Positions 26,032-35,501 of a stretch of DNA of 64,000 bases are shown in pieces. Each line of letters starts with the position of its first letter. Position 1 is the first letter of the stretch. The notes under the pieces are model-generated. The model ran no database searches and was not told the origin of the DNA. It worked only from the letters and a program-made list of their open reading frames with translations. Both the position numbers and the translations under genes were made by a program. This DNA is from Sphingobacteriales bacterium (lineage in GTDB: Bacteria; Bacteroidota; Bacteroidia; Sphingobacteriales; Sphingobacteriaceae), in assembly GCA_028288165.1 (NCBI GenBank), contig JAQBOG010000023.1, positions 62,001 through 126,000 of the forward strand. Direction: 5' to 3'.

Positions 26032-28647
26032 CTAATTCTTTTTAGTGAGAGTATCCAAGAACTGTTCCAGAGAATATTCATCAGGTATTAAAACCTCACG
26101 GGCTTTACTTCCCTCGAACGGACCTACAATTCTAGCAGCTTCTAATTGGTCGATAATTCTACCCGCCCGGTTGTAGCCGAGTTTCAATTTACGTTGGATA
26201 AGTGACGTAGAGCCTTGTTGATGCATCACAATCAACCTTGCGGCTTCTTCAAAGAAAGGGTCACGATCATCAGAATCAAAATCTTTAGATGAGGCTTGGG
26301 CATTTTCGTCGATAAATTCAGGCAGCATCCAGGCAGAAGGGTAACCTCGTTGTGAACCAATAAATTCAGAGATACGTTCTACTTCTGGGGTATCTACAAA
26401 GGCACATTGTATGCGTATCAGATCACTTCCAGTCGCAAGGAGCATATCACCACGACCAATTAACTGGTCGGCGCCACCCGTATCGAGAATAGTACGTGAA
26501 TCGATTTTTGAAAGCACGCGGAAAGCTAATCGGGCCGGGAAATTCGCCTTTATAGTACCTGTGATGATATTTACAGATGGCCTTTGAGTAGCAATAACCA
26601 AGTGGATACCTACCGCACGAGCTAATTGGGCAATACGTGCAATTGGTGTTTCAACCTCTTTACCAGCTGTCATCATTAAATCGGCAAATTCATCAACCAC
26701 CAAAACAATAAATGGCAAAAACCGGTGCCCATCATTCGGGTTTAACTTTCTGTTGATAAATTTATGATTGTACTCTTTCAGATTACGTACTTGTGCATGT
26801 TTCAACAGATCATAACGCTGATCCATTTCTATACATAAAGAGTTTAGTGTGTTAATTACTTTTTTAGTGTCGGTTATAATTGCATCTGCTTCCCCGGGTA
26901 AGGCAGCAAGAAAATGCCGCTCAATCATCCGGAACAGCGTTAGCTCCACCTTTTTCGGATCGACAAGTACAAATTTTAATTGCGATGGGTGCTTTTTATA
27001 CAGTAATGATACTAGAATAGCATTAATACCTACCGATTTACCTTGACCAGTTGCTCCGGCTACTAATAAATGGGGCATTTTTGCTAAGTCAGCGATGTAC
27101 ACCTCGTTAGAAATAGTTTTACCTAATGCAATAGGCAGATCCATGGTGGTATTTTGAAACTTCTCAGTGGCAAGCACCGAACGCATTGATACCATTTCTG
27201 GATGCTGGTTTGGTACTTCAATACCAATAGTACCTTTCCCGGGCATTGGAGCAATGATACGAATACCTAAAGCAGCCAAGCTTAATGCGATATCATCTTC
27301 GAGGTTTTTAATTTTGGAAATTCGCACTCCAGGAGCTGGAATAATTTCGTATAGGGTGACTGTTGGGCCAATTGTAGCTTTAATCTTATCAATTTCGATG
27401 TTGTAATGATTCAGTGTTTCTACAATCTTATTTTTATTCGCCTCTAGTTCATCGGTATTTACTGGAATTTTATTTGACCCATAATTCTCCAACAAGTCAA
27501 GGGTCGGATATTTGTAACTGGAAAGATCTAAAGTTGGGTCGTATGTTCCAAATTGTTCTACTAAGTCAGAAGCGGTACGTTCATCTTCGGATAATTCTTC
27601 TTTTATGGGCGGTTCAACGGTTAATACTGGATCAGCTTTTACTTCCTCTGTAATTATTGCTGTTGTTTCTAATGGAACATTTGCAGACGGATATAATACA
27701 ACCGGAACATGCTTCTCTACAACTACCTCATCTTTTGCAATCGGAGAAACAGGTAAATCTTGCTGTAATCTGTTTGTATTCGAAGGATTATCAGACATGA
27801 CCGGCAATTTTTCATACGACCGGGATCTGTTAACATTGAATTCGACGGTTTCAAATTTTTCGGCACCATCAAGCTCAACTGCGTTCGGATTTTGTTTTAA
27901 AACGATATCACCTTCTTCCAGATCTGATTCTAATTCGCCGTTCGCTGAACGGTGTGGAATTTTAAAGTCAATATTATAAGCGATAATAAGTGTTGTTAAT
28001 CCGGCGAAAGCCAATAAACCAGCTGTTCCGGCATTTCCTATTTGAGCTTGAAGCAAGCGGTTTGCCCAAAAACCAAATTCACCTTCTGCAAAATGAGGGT
28101 AGTCAGAAACAAAACCGTGAAAAAAGGCAATGGTTAAAGAAATAAATATTAATAAGAAAAATGAATATCCTAAGGTTTTAGAAATAGATATCAGCTTGAT
28201 TTTAAATAACATCCGATATCCGATAAGAAAAAAGATTCCGATAAAAATAAAGGAAGCTACTCCGAACCATTCATAAATGAATTGATGGGACAATAATGCA
28301 CCAAACTTCCCTAACCAATTCTGTACAATAGGTTGTTTTAGTGCCCCGTCAGCTAATTCCTTCTGCGTTTTCCATAGATTACTCCAGCCACCGTTAACAT
28401 CTAAAACATAGCTTTGATCGTCTTCCCAAGTAAATATATACGAGGTAAAGGCTACCAAAAAGTATATAGAAACGATTAGAAAGAATAGACCGATAATTTT
28501 AACAACCCGTTCGTCATTAAATGTAAACTTGGGTAACAAATCTGATTTGGGTCGTTGTACCCGTTCTTTAGGTGCAGACTTTGATTTAGGTTCCTCACGA
28601 AAAGAGTTGGCATTTCTGAATTGATTTCCACGTACGGGCATTCGCAA
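26032..28647 (-). CDS. ftsK: DNA translocase FtsK
   Basis: An 871-residue septal DNA pump. Four or more membrane helices lie at about residues 50-240 (IIGLFFLIVSIYFLVAFTSY, FIFIGIFFLIGYRMLF, GYSFFLLIFISLTIAFFHGF, GTAGLLAFAGLTTLIIAY). A low-complexity Glu/Pro/Val-rich linker follows at about 240-370. The motor has Walker A GATGQGKSVG, Walker B FIVLVVDEFADLMMT, the ARLAFRVLSKIDSRTILD segment and the C-terminal gamma winged helix (LIQRKLKLGYNRAGRIIDQL) that reads KOPS sites. It coordinates chromosome segregation with division. Length is normal for Bacteroidota. Confidence 0.96.
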   Translation of the reverse strand: MRMPVRGNQFRNANSFREEPKSKSAPKERVQRPKSDLLPKFTFNDERVVKIIGLFFLIVSIYFLVAFTSYIFTWEDDQSYVLDVNGGWSNLWKTQKELADGALKQPIVQNWLGKFGALLSHQFIYEWFGVASFIFIGIFFLIGYRMLFKIKLISISKTLGYSFFLLIFISLTIAFFHGFVSDYPHFAEGEFGFWANRLLQAQIGNAGTAGLLAFAGLTTLIIAYNIDFKIPHRSANGELESDLEEGDIVLKQNPNAVELDGAEKFETVEFNVNRSRSYEKLPVMSDNPSNTNRLQQDLPVSPIAKDEVVVEKHVPVVLYPSANVPLETTAIITEEVKADPVLTVEPPIKEELSEDERTASDLVEQFGTYDPTLDLSSYKYPTLDLLENYGSNKIPVNTDELEANKNKIVETLNHYNIEIDKIKATIGPTVTLYEIIPAPGVRISKIKNLEDDIALSLAALGIRIIAPMPGKGTIGIEVPNQHPEMVSMRSVLATEKFQNTTMDLPIALGKTISNEVYIADLAKMPHLLVAGATGQGKSVGINAILVSLLYKKHPSQLKFVLVDPKKVELTLFRMIERHFLAALPGEADAIITDTKKVINTLNSLCIEMDQRYDLLKHAQVRNLKEYNHKFINRKLNPNDGHRFLPFIVLVVDEFADLMMTAGKEVETPIARIAQLARAVGIHLVIATQRPSVNIITGTIKANFPARLAFRVLSKIDSRTILDTGGADQLIGRGDMLLATGSDLIRIQCAFVDTPEVERISEFIGSQRGYPSAWMLPEFIDENAQASSKDFDSDDRDPFFEEAARLIVMHQQGSTSLIQRKLKLGYNRAGRIIDQLEAARIVGPFEGSKAREVLIPDEYSLEQFLDTLTKKN

Positions 28648-28759
28648 ACTGATTAAAATACAAAGATAACGTTTAAAGAATACTAGACATGATCAAATTT
28701 GTGATTGAAATAAATTTAAAATTAATCCTTTTATTTAAATTTTACAGTGAGAGTAATAA

Positions 28760-29605
28760 TTAATGAATTTTAATAAACGTGGTGATGTAGTTATACAAAT
28801 TGTTCCAACTGAAAACCATTTGACTAATCATTGCAACATGTTTTTTGTTTTTAATAATATAATATTCGGAAGATAGTTTTTTCGCAACCATTAGTTGGGA
28901 GAGCCGTTTAGATTGTACTTTTATTGAAGGATAGGTTTCTCCTCCTGAAAAAATTAGATAGGGATGTTTTACATTATTAAAATAAGTTAATGGAGAACCT
29001 TTTTTCCAGGTTGCTATATCATTAGAAAAAGTGTGCAGAAAACTATTTGTTTGTTCGCCTTTTTCTGCCGAGCTCAAATATTCAAACATATCCAGCCCGA
29101 AAGTATCGTTCAAAATAACACCCTTAATGGGATTCAAGATACCCACCTCTGCAAAGTAGGAGGGATCGACATCAACTAATGCAGCAAGGTGCCCACCGGC
29201 AGAATGTCCCATCAGGAATATTTTATCTGGATTCCCCCCATATTGAGATATGTTTTCTTTAACCCATTTCACTGCAGAAGCGCATTCGGTGGCCATTTGT
29301 TTATACTCACTTTGCGGCGAAAGTGTATAATTTATAATGACAGTAACTACATCTTTATTAGCCATGTTTCGCCCCAACCACCAATAGGTTTCTTTCTTGC
29401 CAGAATTTCAGGATCCGCCATGAATAAAGATTAATACACTTTTTTGAGTGCTAACATTTCTAGGATAATAAACATCCAGTAAGTTACTTGTGCCTGAAGA
29501 AGCAAGTATGTAACGAATATCTTTTGATTTTTTTGCTGCAAACAGGTTCGATAAATTAAACCCGATAACCAGGAAAATCAACAGAAAAGAATATTTTATA
29601 ATCAT
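28760..29605 (-). pseudogene. Alpha/beta-hydrolase (esterase-like) gene interrupted by an in-frame TGA
   Basis: One continuous frame of 282 codons encodes a signal peptide (IIKYSFLLIFLVIGFNLSNL), a BD-FAE/acetyl-esterase-like core (SNLLDVYYPRN, VLIFIHGGS) and the nucleophile motif FLMGHSAGGHLAALV, with a late His in KNKKHVAMI. A single TGA at 29410-29408 replaces the Trp expected in HGGSW; the next residues NSGKKETYWWLGRN continue in the same frame. One G-to-A change explains it. Without suppression the product ends at residue 65; reinitiation at the Met of MGRNMANK (29377) would lack the oxyanion loop. Its start overlaps the SDR stop by ATGA. It may be a true pseudogene, a strain-level mutation or a base-calling error. 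Confidence 0.8.
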
Positions 29606-30417
29606 TTAATTAATGGATCTTTTTCCTTTGTAAAATGGTTGTAAACCAAAGTATCGAGCCATGCAGGTACAATTTTGTTTAGCAATACAGTTAGTTTTCC
29701 TTGGCCTGTCATGACAATTGAACGTTTGCGCTTTACTACTCCATCAGCGATAATGTTTGCTACCTCTTCCGAAGTCATCATTTTGCCTTCATCCATACTG
29801 CTTTCCCCTTGTGCTGATCCATCTTTAACCAAAGCAACATTCCGGATATTAGAAGCTGTAAAGCCGGGAGATGCAACCATTACGTGTAAGTTGTTTTTTA
29901 AATTTTCTACCCGTAAAGATTCTAAAAACCCGTTTAACGCAAATTTTGAAGCGGAATAACCGGTTCTTCCAGGTAAACCTCTGTAACCAGCTATTGATGA
30001 AACCCCGATCACAGAGCCCTCATTTTTTAAAAGTTCTGGTAAGGCATATTTTGTACAATAAACGGCTCCCCAAAAGTTCACGTCCATTAAGTTACGTAAT
30101 ACAATCAAATCCAGATCTTTAAACAAAGCCCGCATAGAAATACCTGCGTTATTAATTAAAACATCTATTCGACCAAAAGTTTGTGTTGCCTGATGAATTA
30201 AAATTTCGCAATCCTTTTCTTTAGAAACATCGCAAACCACGGCCACCGCCTTTATACTGTACTTGTTTTCTAAGTTTTGAGCTATTTCACAAAGTGTTAC
30301 GTATTGGCGGGCTCCTAATATCAAGTTAGCGCCGCGTTTGGCAAATTCTTCTGCACACGCTTTACCAATTCCTGATGATGCACCTGTTATTACTACTGTT
30401 TTATTTTTGAATGACAT
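29602..30417 (-). CDS. Short-chain dehydrogenase/reductase
   Basis: A 271-residue classical SDR. The nucleotide-binding TGASSGIGKACAEEFAKRGA is at residues 11-30, NNAGISM near 90, and the catalytic Ser-Tyr-Lys set is in GVSSIAGYRGLPGRTGYSAS followed by KFAL. The C-terminal region (VVKRKRSIVMTGQGKLTVLL) resembles DltE/YqjQ-type reductases often acting on lipids or ketones; the substrate is unknown. It is co-transcribed with the downstream broken hydrolase (4-base ATGA overlap). Confidence 0.9.
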   Translation of the reverse strand: MSFKNKTVVITGASSGIGKACAEEFAKRGANLILGARQYVTLCEIAQNLENKYSIKAVAVVCDVSKEKDCEILIHQATQTFGRIDVLINNAGISMRALFKDLDLIVLRNLMDVNFWGAVYCTKYALPELLKNEGSVIGVSSIAGYRGLPGRTGYSASKFALNGFLESLRVENLKNNLHVMVASPGFTASNIRNVALVKDGSAQGESSMDEGKMMTSEEVANIIADGVVKRKRSIVMTGQGKLTVLLNKIVPAWLDTLVYNHFTKEKDPLIK

Positions 30418-30422
30418 ATAAA

Positions 30423-30516
30423 AGTATTAAGTATTGCGTATGGAGTATTGCGTTATCTATTCTGCGTAACATGAGACAGTTTATATCTCAATATGCATTA
30501 CGCAATACTCAATACT
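30423..30516. repeat. Inverted repeat 'AGTATTRAGTATTGCGTA' between recR and the SDR gene
   Basis: The left arm AGTATTAAGTATTGCGTA begins at 30423. The right arm, on the opposite strand, reads AGTATTGAGTATTGCGTA (ending at about 30516), with a further partial copy of GAGTATTGCGTT beside the left arm. The arms are about 55-60 bases apart and fill most of the intergenic gap. Confidence 0.75.
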
Positions 30517-31132
30517 ATTTTATAAATGAGTTTTCGTAAGGAACACGGGTAACGATGGATCTTCCGAGTGTGATTTCGTCTACATATTCGAGCTCACCGC
30601 CAAATGCTATTCCCCGGGCTATGGTTGATATAGGTACCTGGAATTCTTTAAGTTTTTTATAAAGATAGAAGATTGTGGTATCGCCTTCCATCGTGGCACT
30701 TAAGGCTAGAATTACTTCTTGAATTTCTCCACTTTTTACACGGTCAATCAATTTTTCAATGTGAAGATCGGATGGGCCGATACCATCCATAGGCGATATC
30801 AGGCCTCCAAGAACATGATATACACCTTGATATTGATTGGTATTTTCAATTGCCATTACGTCACGTGTATCTTCTACCACACAAACTAAGGTCCTATCCC
30901 GTTTTATGCCTGCGCAGATTTCACAAATTGGGTGATCAGAAATGTTGTTACAATTCGAACAAAACCGGATTCCTGACTTTAGTTTCGTTAAAGAATTACT
31001 AAAATCTGTCACTATTTGGTCAGGCTGATTAAGTAAATGCAAAACCAGGCGAAGTGCAGTTTTCTGCCCAACCCCAGGTAATTTAGAAAATTCGTTGACT
31101 GCGTTTTCCAGTAGTTTGGAAGAAAAATTCAT
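30515..31132 (-). CDS. recR: Recombination protein RecR
   Basis: A 205-residue RecFOR-pathway protein that helps load RecA at gaps. It has the N-terminal helix-hairpin-helix ([19 protein letters not shown]), the four-cysteine zinc finger ([17 protein letters not shown]), and a Toprim domain ([38 protein letters not shown]). Length and order match the family. The start [20 protein letters not shown] is standard. Confidence 0.96.
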   Translation of the reverse strand: MNFSSKLLENAVNEFSKLPGVGQKTALRLVLHLLNQPDQIVTDFSNSLTKLKSGIRFCSNCNNISDHPICEICAGIKRDRTLVCVVEDTRDVMAIENTNQYQGVYHVLGGLISPMDGIGPSDLHIEKLIDRVKSGEIQEVILALSATMEGDTTIFYLYKKLKEFQVPISTIARGIAFGGELEYVDEITLGRSIVTRVPYENSFIK

Positions 31133-31259
31133 ATCACAAATTTATATTATAAAAATCATTTTCTGTTTAGAGCCTCGAACCAAACTGATAATATTTAAGA
31201 TTGTATGCTGCATCATATTCAGTTTTTTTGCTTTTCTTTAGATACTTAGAACTATCACT

Positions 31260-32180
31260 ATGTTAAAAAATCACATTTTACTATCAATTTTATGCTTTTT
31301 TACTGTTTCAAGTATGGCGCAGAAAGTTATACCCTTATACCCAGGTAAGGTTCCTAATTCAATTGAAAATATAAAAAATGAGGAAACAGTTGAAGATAAT
31401 CCAAATGGGCGAATGCGTATAAAAAATGTATCACAACCGAATTTAACAATGTATGTACCTCAAAAGGTTAAACCAAATGGAACATCCGTAATTATTTTTC
31501 CAGGAGGGGGATATTCAGTTTTGGCTGCCAAACACGAAGGAATTGATGTTGCAAAAAAGTTTAATGAAATTGGCGTTACAGCGTTCGTACTTAAATACCG
31601 TATTCCGAATGATAAAACCATGGTTGATAAAACTATCGGCCCTTTACAGGATGCACAGCAAGCAATTAAATATGTAAGAGAACATGCATCAGAACTAAAA
31701 TTGAAAGCAAATCAAATTGGTATTATGGGTTTTTCTGCAGGAGGACATCTTGCATCAACCGCTGGAACTCATTTTCAAACTCCCGTTATTTCTAATGATA
31801 ACAACACAAGTTTGAAGCCTGATTTTATGATCTTGATTTATCCGGTTATCAGCTTCACAGATTCAATAGGGCATTGGGGCTCAAGAGAAAACTTGATAGG
31901 TAAAGCGCCGGCACCGGAAAAAATTAGATTATTTTCAAATGAGTTACAGGTTACTCCTAAAACACCTCCCACATTTTTGGTTCATGCCCAAGATGATGAT
32001 GTTGTAAAAGTTGATAACAGCCTGCTTTTTTATCAGGCACTTACCAAAAATAAGGTACTTGCAGAAATGTACCTTTATCAAAAAGGTGGTCATGGCTTTG
32101 GCTTAAATAATCCTAAATCTTCAATATCTTGGTTCAACCTATGTTCTAATTGGTTGAATGACAACGAATGGCTTAAATAA
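31260..32180 (+). CDS. Secreted alpha/beta hydrolase (BD-FAE/acetyl-esterase-like)
   Basis: A 306-residue exported esterase. Signal peptide 1-20 (ILLSILCFFTVSSMAQ). The oxyanion motif is IIFPGGGYSVLAAKHEG, the nucleophile elbow IMGFSAGGHLASTAG, the acid lies in LVHAQDDDVVKVDNS and the His in GGHGFGLNN. The family often deacetylates carbohydrates or hydrolyses short-chain esters. It is followed 22 bp later by a sodium/solute symporter in the same direction, so the pair may process and import a compound; this is inferred from position only. It is related to, but clearly distinct from, the broken hydrolase at 28760-29605. Confidence 0.88.
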   Translation: MLKNHILLSILCFFTVSSMAQKVIPLYPGKVPNSIENIKNEETVEDNPNGRMRIKNVSQPNLTMYVPQKVKPNGTSVIIFPGGGYSVLAAKHEGIDVAKKFNEIGVTAFVLKYRIPNDKTMVDKTIGPLQDAQQAIKYVREHASELKLKANQIGIMGFSAGGHLASTAGTHFQTPVISNDNNTSLKPDFMILIYPVISFTDSIGHWGSRENLIGKAPAPEKIRLFSNELQVTPKTPPTFLVHAQDDDVVKVDNSLLFYQALTKNKVLAEMYLYQKGGHGFGLNNPKSSISWFNLCSNWLNDNEWLK

Positions 32181-32202
32181 TTTTTGATATTAAATTAACT
32201 AT

Positions 32203-33708
32203 ATGGAGCCAGCTGTTTTACTATCGTTTATAATCGGATACTTTATTGTCCTCATACTTGTATCATATTTCACGTCAAAAAAATCATCCGATAATTCAAC
32301 CTTTTTTACCGCCAATAAAAATTCAAAGTGGTATTTAGTCGCTTTCGGAATGATTGGCACTGCATTATCAGGTGTAACGTTCATTTCTGTTCCTGGTAAA
32401 GTTGGGGCACCATCCGGTGATCAATTTCAATATTTCCAATTTGTATTAGGTAACGCGATAGGGTTTATCGTCATCGCGACCGTTTTACTTCCTTTGTATT
32501 ACCGTATGCACCTTACTTCCATTTATAGCTATATCGAAGAGCGTTTAGGAACCTGGAGTTATAAAACAGCAGCTGGTATATTTTTAATAAGTCGGACTAT
32601 CGGATCAGCGTTTAGGCTTTACTTAGTCGTTATAGTACTACAGCGATTTATATTTGATACCTATGGAGTACCATTTTGGGCAACTGTATTTATTTCACTG
32701 CTATTAATCTGGTCATATACCTTTAAAGGTGGATTGAAAACCATTATTATCACCGATACTCTTCAAACACTTTTCTTAGTTTCTTCAGTTTTTTTAACCA
32801 TATACTTCATCTGTGATAGCCTGAACTTAAATATCCCACAAGCTTTTGAAGCTGTTAAAGAAAGTGGATATTCCAAGATTTTTTTCCTAGACGATTTTAC
32901 TATTAGTAAATTTCACGTGAGCAAGCAATTGTTGGGCGGCATGTTTGTAACTATTGCCATGGTTGGGCTTGATCAAGATCTGATGCAAAAAAATCTGAGC
33001 TGTAAAAATATTGGCGAAGCTCAGAAAAACATGTTCACATTTACAAGTGTGTTTGTGGTCATCAACTTGTTTTTTTTAAGTGTAGGCGCATTATTGTATG
33101 TTTATGCAAACAAAAATGGAATAGCAGTACCTACAGATTCTTTGGGGAATTTGCGTACAGATTTCCTTTTTCCGGAAATAGCTTTCAATCATTTATCTAT
33201 TTTACCAGGCATTGTGTTCATGCTAGGTTTAACTGCAGCTACTTTTGCAACAACCGATTCTGCTTTAACCGCGTTAACTACTTCGTTTTGTGTTGATTTT
33301 TTAGAATTTAACAAAAAGAAAGATAATAATTCCACTGGAGTTATTCGCACAAGGCACATGGTACACGTCGGTTTTTCATTGCTGATGTTTCTTGTGATTA
33401 TATTTTTTAATGCTGTTAATAACGCTGCTGTCGTTAGTGCCATATTTACGGTTGCTTCTTACACCTATGGGCCGTTACTGGGTTTGTATGGATTCGGATT
33501 ATTTATGAAAAATCGTGAGGTAAGAGATAAATTAGTGCCTTTGATTTGCTTAATCTCACCTGCGGTTTGCTATTTTTTGAATTCTAATTCCAAAGTATTA
33601 ATGGGTGGCTATGTTTTTGATAACGAATTAATTGTTGTTAACGGTTTAGTAACCTTTATTGGATTATTAGCCATCAGTAAACCTGCAACATCTCAAACCC
33701 AATTTTAG
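32203..33708 (+). CDS. Sodium:solute symporter (SSS family)
   Basis: A 501-residue inner-membrane protein with about 13-14 hydrophobic helices. SSS features: FGMIGTALSGVTFISVPG, AFRLYLVVIVLQRFIF, TFKGGLKTIIITDTLQTLFL (Na+/substrate signature region) and AATFATTDSALTALTTSFCV. It imports an organic solute with sodium; the substrate cannot be told from sequence. Bacteroidota homologues often sit with sialic-acid or sugar-ester genes, consistent with the esterase just upstream (22-bp gap). Confidence 0.92.
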   Translation: MEPAVLLSFIIGYFIVLILVSYFTSKKSSDNSTFFTANKNSKWYLVAFGMIGTALSGVTFISVPGKVGAPSGDQFQYFQFVLGNAIGFIVIATVLLPLYYRMHLTSIYSYIEERLGTWSYKTAAGIFLISRTIGSAFRLYLVVIVLQRFIFDTYGVPFWATVFISLLLIWSYTFKGGLKTIIITDTLQTLFLVSSVFLTIYFICDSLNLNIPQAFEAVKESGYSKIFFLDDFTISKFHVSKQLLGGMFVTIAMVGLDQDLMQKNLSCKNIGEAQKNMFTFTSVFVVINLFFLSVGALLYVYANKNGIAVPTDSLGNLRTDFLFPEIAFNHLSILPGIVFMLGLTAATFATTDSALTALTTSFCVDFLEFNKKKDNNSTGVIRTRHMVHVGFSLLMFLVIIFFNAVNNAAVVSAIFTVASYTYGPLLGLYGFGLFMKNREVRDKLVPLICLISPAVCYFLNSNSKVLMGGYVFDNELIVVNGLVTFIGLLAISKPATSQTQF

Positions 33709-33741
33709 TACAACATTATATATTTTAAGTGGTGAGGCTAT

Positions 33742-34449
33742 ATGACGAATGACGAACAGATCAGAAATGCGTTTGAGAACAAAGATTGGCATGAAATAAA
33801 AGTAACCGACTCGTGGCAAATTTTTAAAATAATGGCCGAGTTTGTAGACGGATTTGAAAAACTGGCTAAAATTGGACCCTGTGTTTCCATATTCGGATCT
33901 GCCAGAACCAATAGCGATAGTAAGTATTACAAATTGGCTGAAGAGTGTGCCAGATTACTAACGGAACGTGGTTACGGCGTAATATCTGGTGGTGGGCCAG
34001 GCATCATGGAGGCAGCAAACAAAGGCGCTTTTGAAGCAGGTGGGAAGTCTGTAGGATTGAATATAGAGTTGCCTTTCGAACAGTTTAATAATAAGTTCAT
34101 AGATAGGGATAAGCTTTTATCCTTCGATTACTTCTTTATCCGAAAGGTGATGTTTATGAAATATTCCCAAGGGTTTATTGTTTTACCTGGCGGATTTGGC
34201 ACCATGGACGAAATGTTTGAGGCTTTAACTCTCATTCAAACTGGCAAAATAGCCCGTTTCCCAATTGTTTTAGTCGGTACAGAATATTGGGGTGGCTTAA
34301 TGGAATGGGTTAAAACTCATATGTTATCTGTAGAAAAAAATATTAGTGAAGAAGATTTAAATCTATACCGTATGGTAGATACAGCCGAGGAAGCCGCAGA
34401 GCATATTTTCCGTTTTTATGACAAATATGTACTCAAACCAAACTTTTAA
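33742..34449 (+). CDS. LOG-family nucleotide-monophosphate phosphoribohydrolase
   Basis: A 235-residue Rossmann-fold protein with both LOG signature motifs: GGGPGIMEAANKGAFEAGG, and VLPGGFGTMDEMFEALTL (PGGxGTxxE). LOG proteins cleave the N-glycosidic bond of cytokinin or purine nucleoside monophosphates to release the base. The length and N-terminal extension place it in the larger bacterial group whose physiological role is nucleotide salvage rather than cytokinin activation. It starts 33 bp after the symporter and ends before a clear terminator. Confidence 0.92.
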   Translation: MTNDEQIRNAFENKDWHEIKVTDSWQIFKIMAEFVDGFEKLAKIGPCVSIFGSARTNSDSKYYKLAEECARLLTERGYGVISGGGPGIMEAANKGAFEAGGKSVGLNIELPFEQFNNKFIDRDKLLSFDYFFIRKVMFMKYSQGFIVLPGGFGTMDEMFEALTLIQTGKIARFPIVLVGTEYWGGLMEWVKTHMLSVEKNISEEDLNLYRMVDTAEEAAEHIFRFYDKYVLKPNF

Positions 34450-34455
34450 ATATCA

Positions 34456-34507
34456 AGTCAGGATTGAATCAAAGCTTACTATTGATATCAATCCTGACTT
34501 CTTTTTA
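34456..34507 (+). terminator. Terminator after the LOG-family gene
   Basis: AAGTCAGGATTGA pairs perfectly with TCAATCCTGACTT across a 19-base loop and is followed by CTTTTT. Confidence 0.85.
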
Positions 34508-34548
34508 TCCTCTGATTTTATAGTAAGAACTTCCTAAAATCAGTTTTT

Positions 34549-34624
34549 GGGCGTTCGGGCGGGCTTTTTGTTCCAATCTTTTTGCGAAGGGTGCAAAAAG
34601 GATTTTCACTTCAATCCCTAACGC
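34549..34624 (+). repeat. Dispersed palindromic element, subfamily A, copy R4
   Basis: Begins GGGCGTTCGGGCGGGC and ends AATCCCTAACGC. The central stem is a perfect TTTTTGC/GCAAAAA with loop gaagggt. It lies between the convergent 3' ends of the LOG and PhzF genes. Confidence 0.85.
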
Positions 34625-34653
34625 ACATCAAGCGGTTACCCAATGAACCCAGT

Positions 34654-35442
34654 TTATATTCTGATTTCTCCCTTTAAATAGGTTACGGCTTTTCCTGCCA
34701 TTAAAACACGATCATTTTTTAGTTCGCACCACAATTCTCCTCTTCTTGTCGAAAGCTGATAAGCATGTAGTTTATTTTTTTTAAGTTCATTAGCCCAATA
34801 CGGAATCAGATTGCAATGAGCAGATCCGGTTACTGGGTCTTCGTTAATTCCTGCAGAAGGAGCAAAGAAGCGGGAAACAAAATCGCTATTATTTCCAGGA
34901 GCTGTGATGATGATGCCTACAGCGTCTATCTTACTTAGTGCAAAAAAGTCTGGTTTAATGGCTGATATATCCTCCTCATTTTCATATACAAGCATGTAAT
35001 CACGTGATTTATATACTCCGCTCGGTATTTTGCCGCCCAAGGCTTCGATCAAATCAATCAGTGTTTCCGTTACTTCGGCGATACGTGATGGAAAATCTAA
35101 AATATAAAGATCATCCTTTTTAGTAACCGTTAAAGTGCCAGCTTTCAACGTATGAAAGTGAATGATTTCTTTGCTATAATTAAGTTCTGTAAATAAGATA
35201 TGTGCAGCCGCTAATGTTGCATGACCACATAAGTCAATTTCAATTTCAGGAGTAAACCATCTTAACTCAAAATCAGGGCCTAGGGGGATGAAAAATGCAG
35301 TTTCGGCCAGATTGTTCTCCGCTGCAATTTTTTGCATTATTGGAGCAGGCAACCATTCAGTTAATGGGCAAATAGCAGCTGGGTTTCCACAAAACAGTTT
35401 ATCTGTAAAGGCATCAGCCTGGTAAATAGGTATGGTTTTCAT
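34654..35442 (-). CDS. PhzF-family isomerase
   Basis: A 262-residue protein of the PhzF/diaminopimelate-epimerase fold. The catalytic Glu is E47 in NNLAETAFF. The duplicated fold's signature regions are LCGHATLAAAHILF and NEDPVTGSAHCNLIPYW. Outside phenazine clusters these proteins are usually of unknown substrate, and there are no phenazine genes here. The start MKTIPIYQADAFTDKLFCGN is standard for the family. It is monocistronic. Confidence 0.92.
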   Translation of the reverse strand: MKTIPIYQADAFTDKLFCGNPAAICPLTEWLPAPIMQKIAAENNLAETAFFIPLGPDFELRWFTPEIEIDLCGHATLAAAHILFTELNYSKEIIHFHTLKAGTLTVTKKDDLYILDFPSRIAEVTETLIDLIEALGGKIPSGVYKSRDYMLVYENEEDISAIKPDFFALSKIDAVGIIITAPGNNSDFVSRFFAPSAGINEDPVTGSAHCNLIPYWANELKKNKLHAYQLSTRRGELWCELKNDRVLMAGKAVTYLKGEIRI

Positions 35443-35501
35443 AAGTATTAGGTATGTAATGGTAGGTGGCTAAGTCTGCTAGGAGCAATAAGCATAATAT
35501 G

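Noticed and set aside
28760..29377. Independent 205-residue hydrolase starting at MGRNMANK
   Set aside because: It is in frame with the upstream signal peptide and oxyanion segment and lacks them; one gene with a premature stop explains both pieces.
34654..35442. Phenazine biosynthesis gene
   Set aside because: PhzF-fold proteins are widespread outside phenazine clusters and no other phz gene is here.
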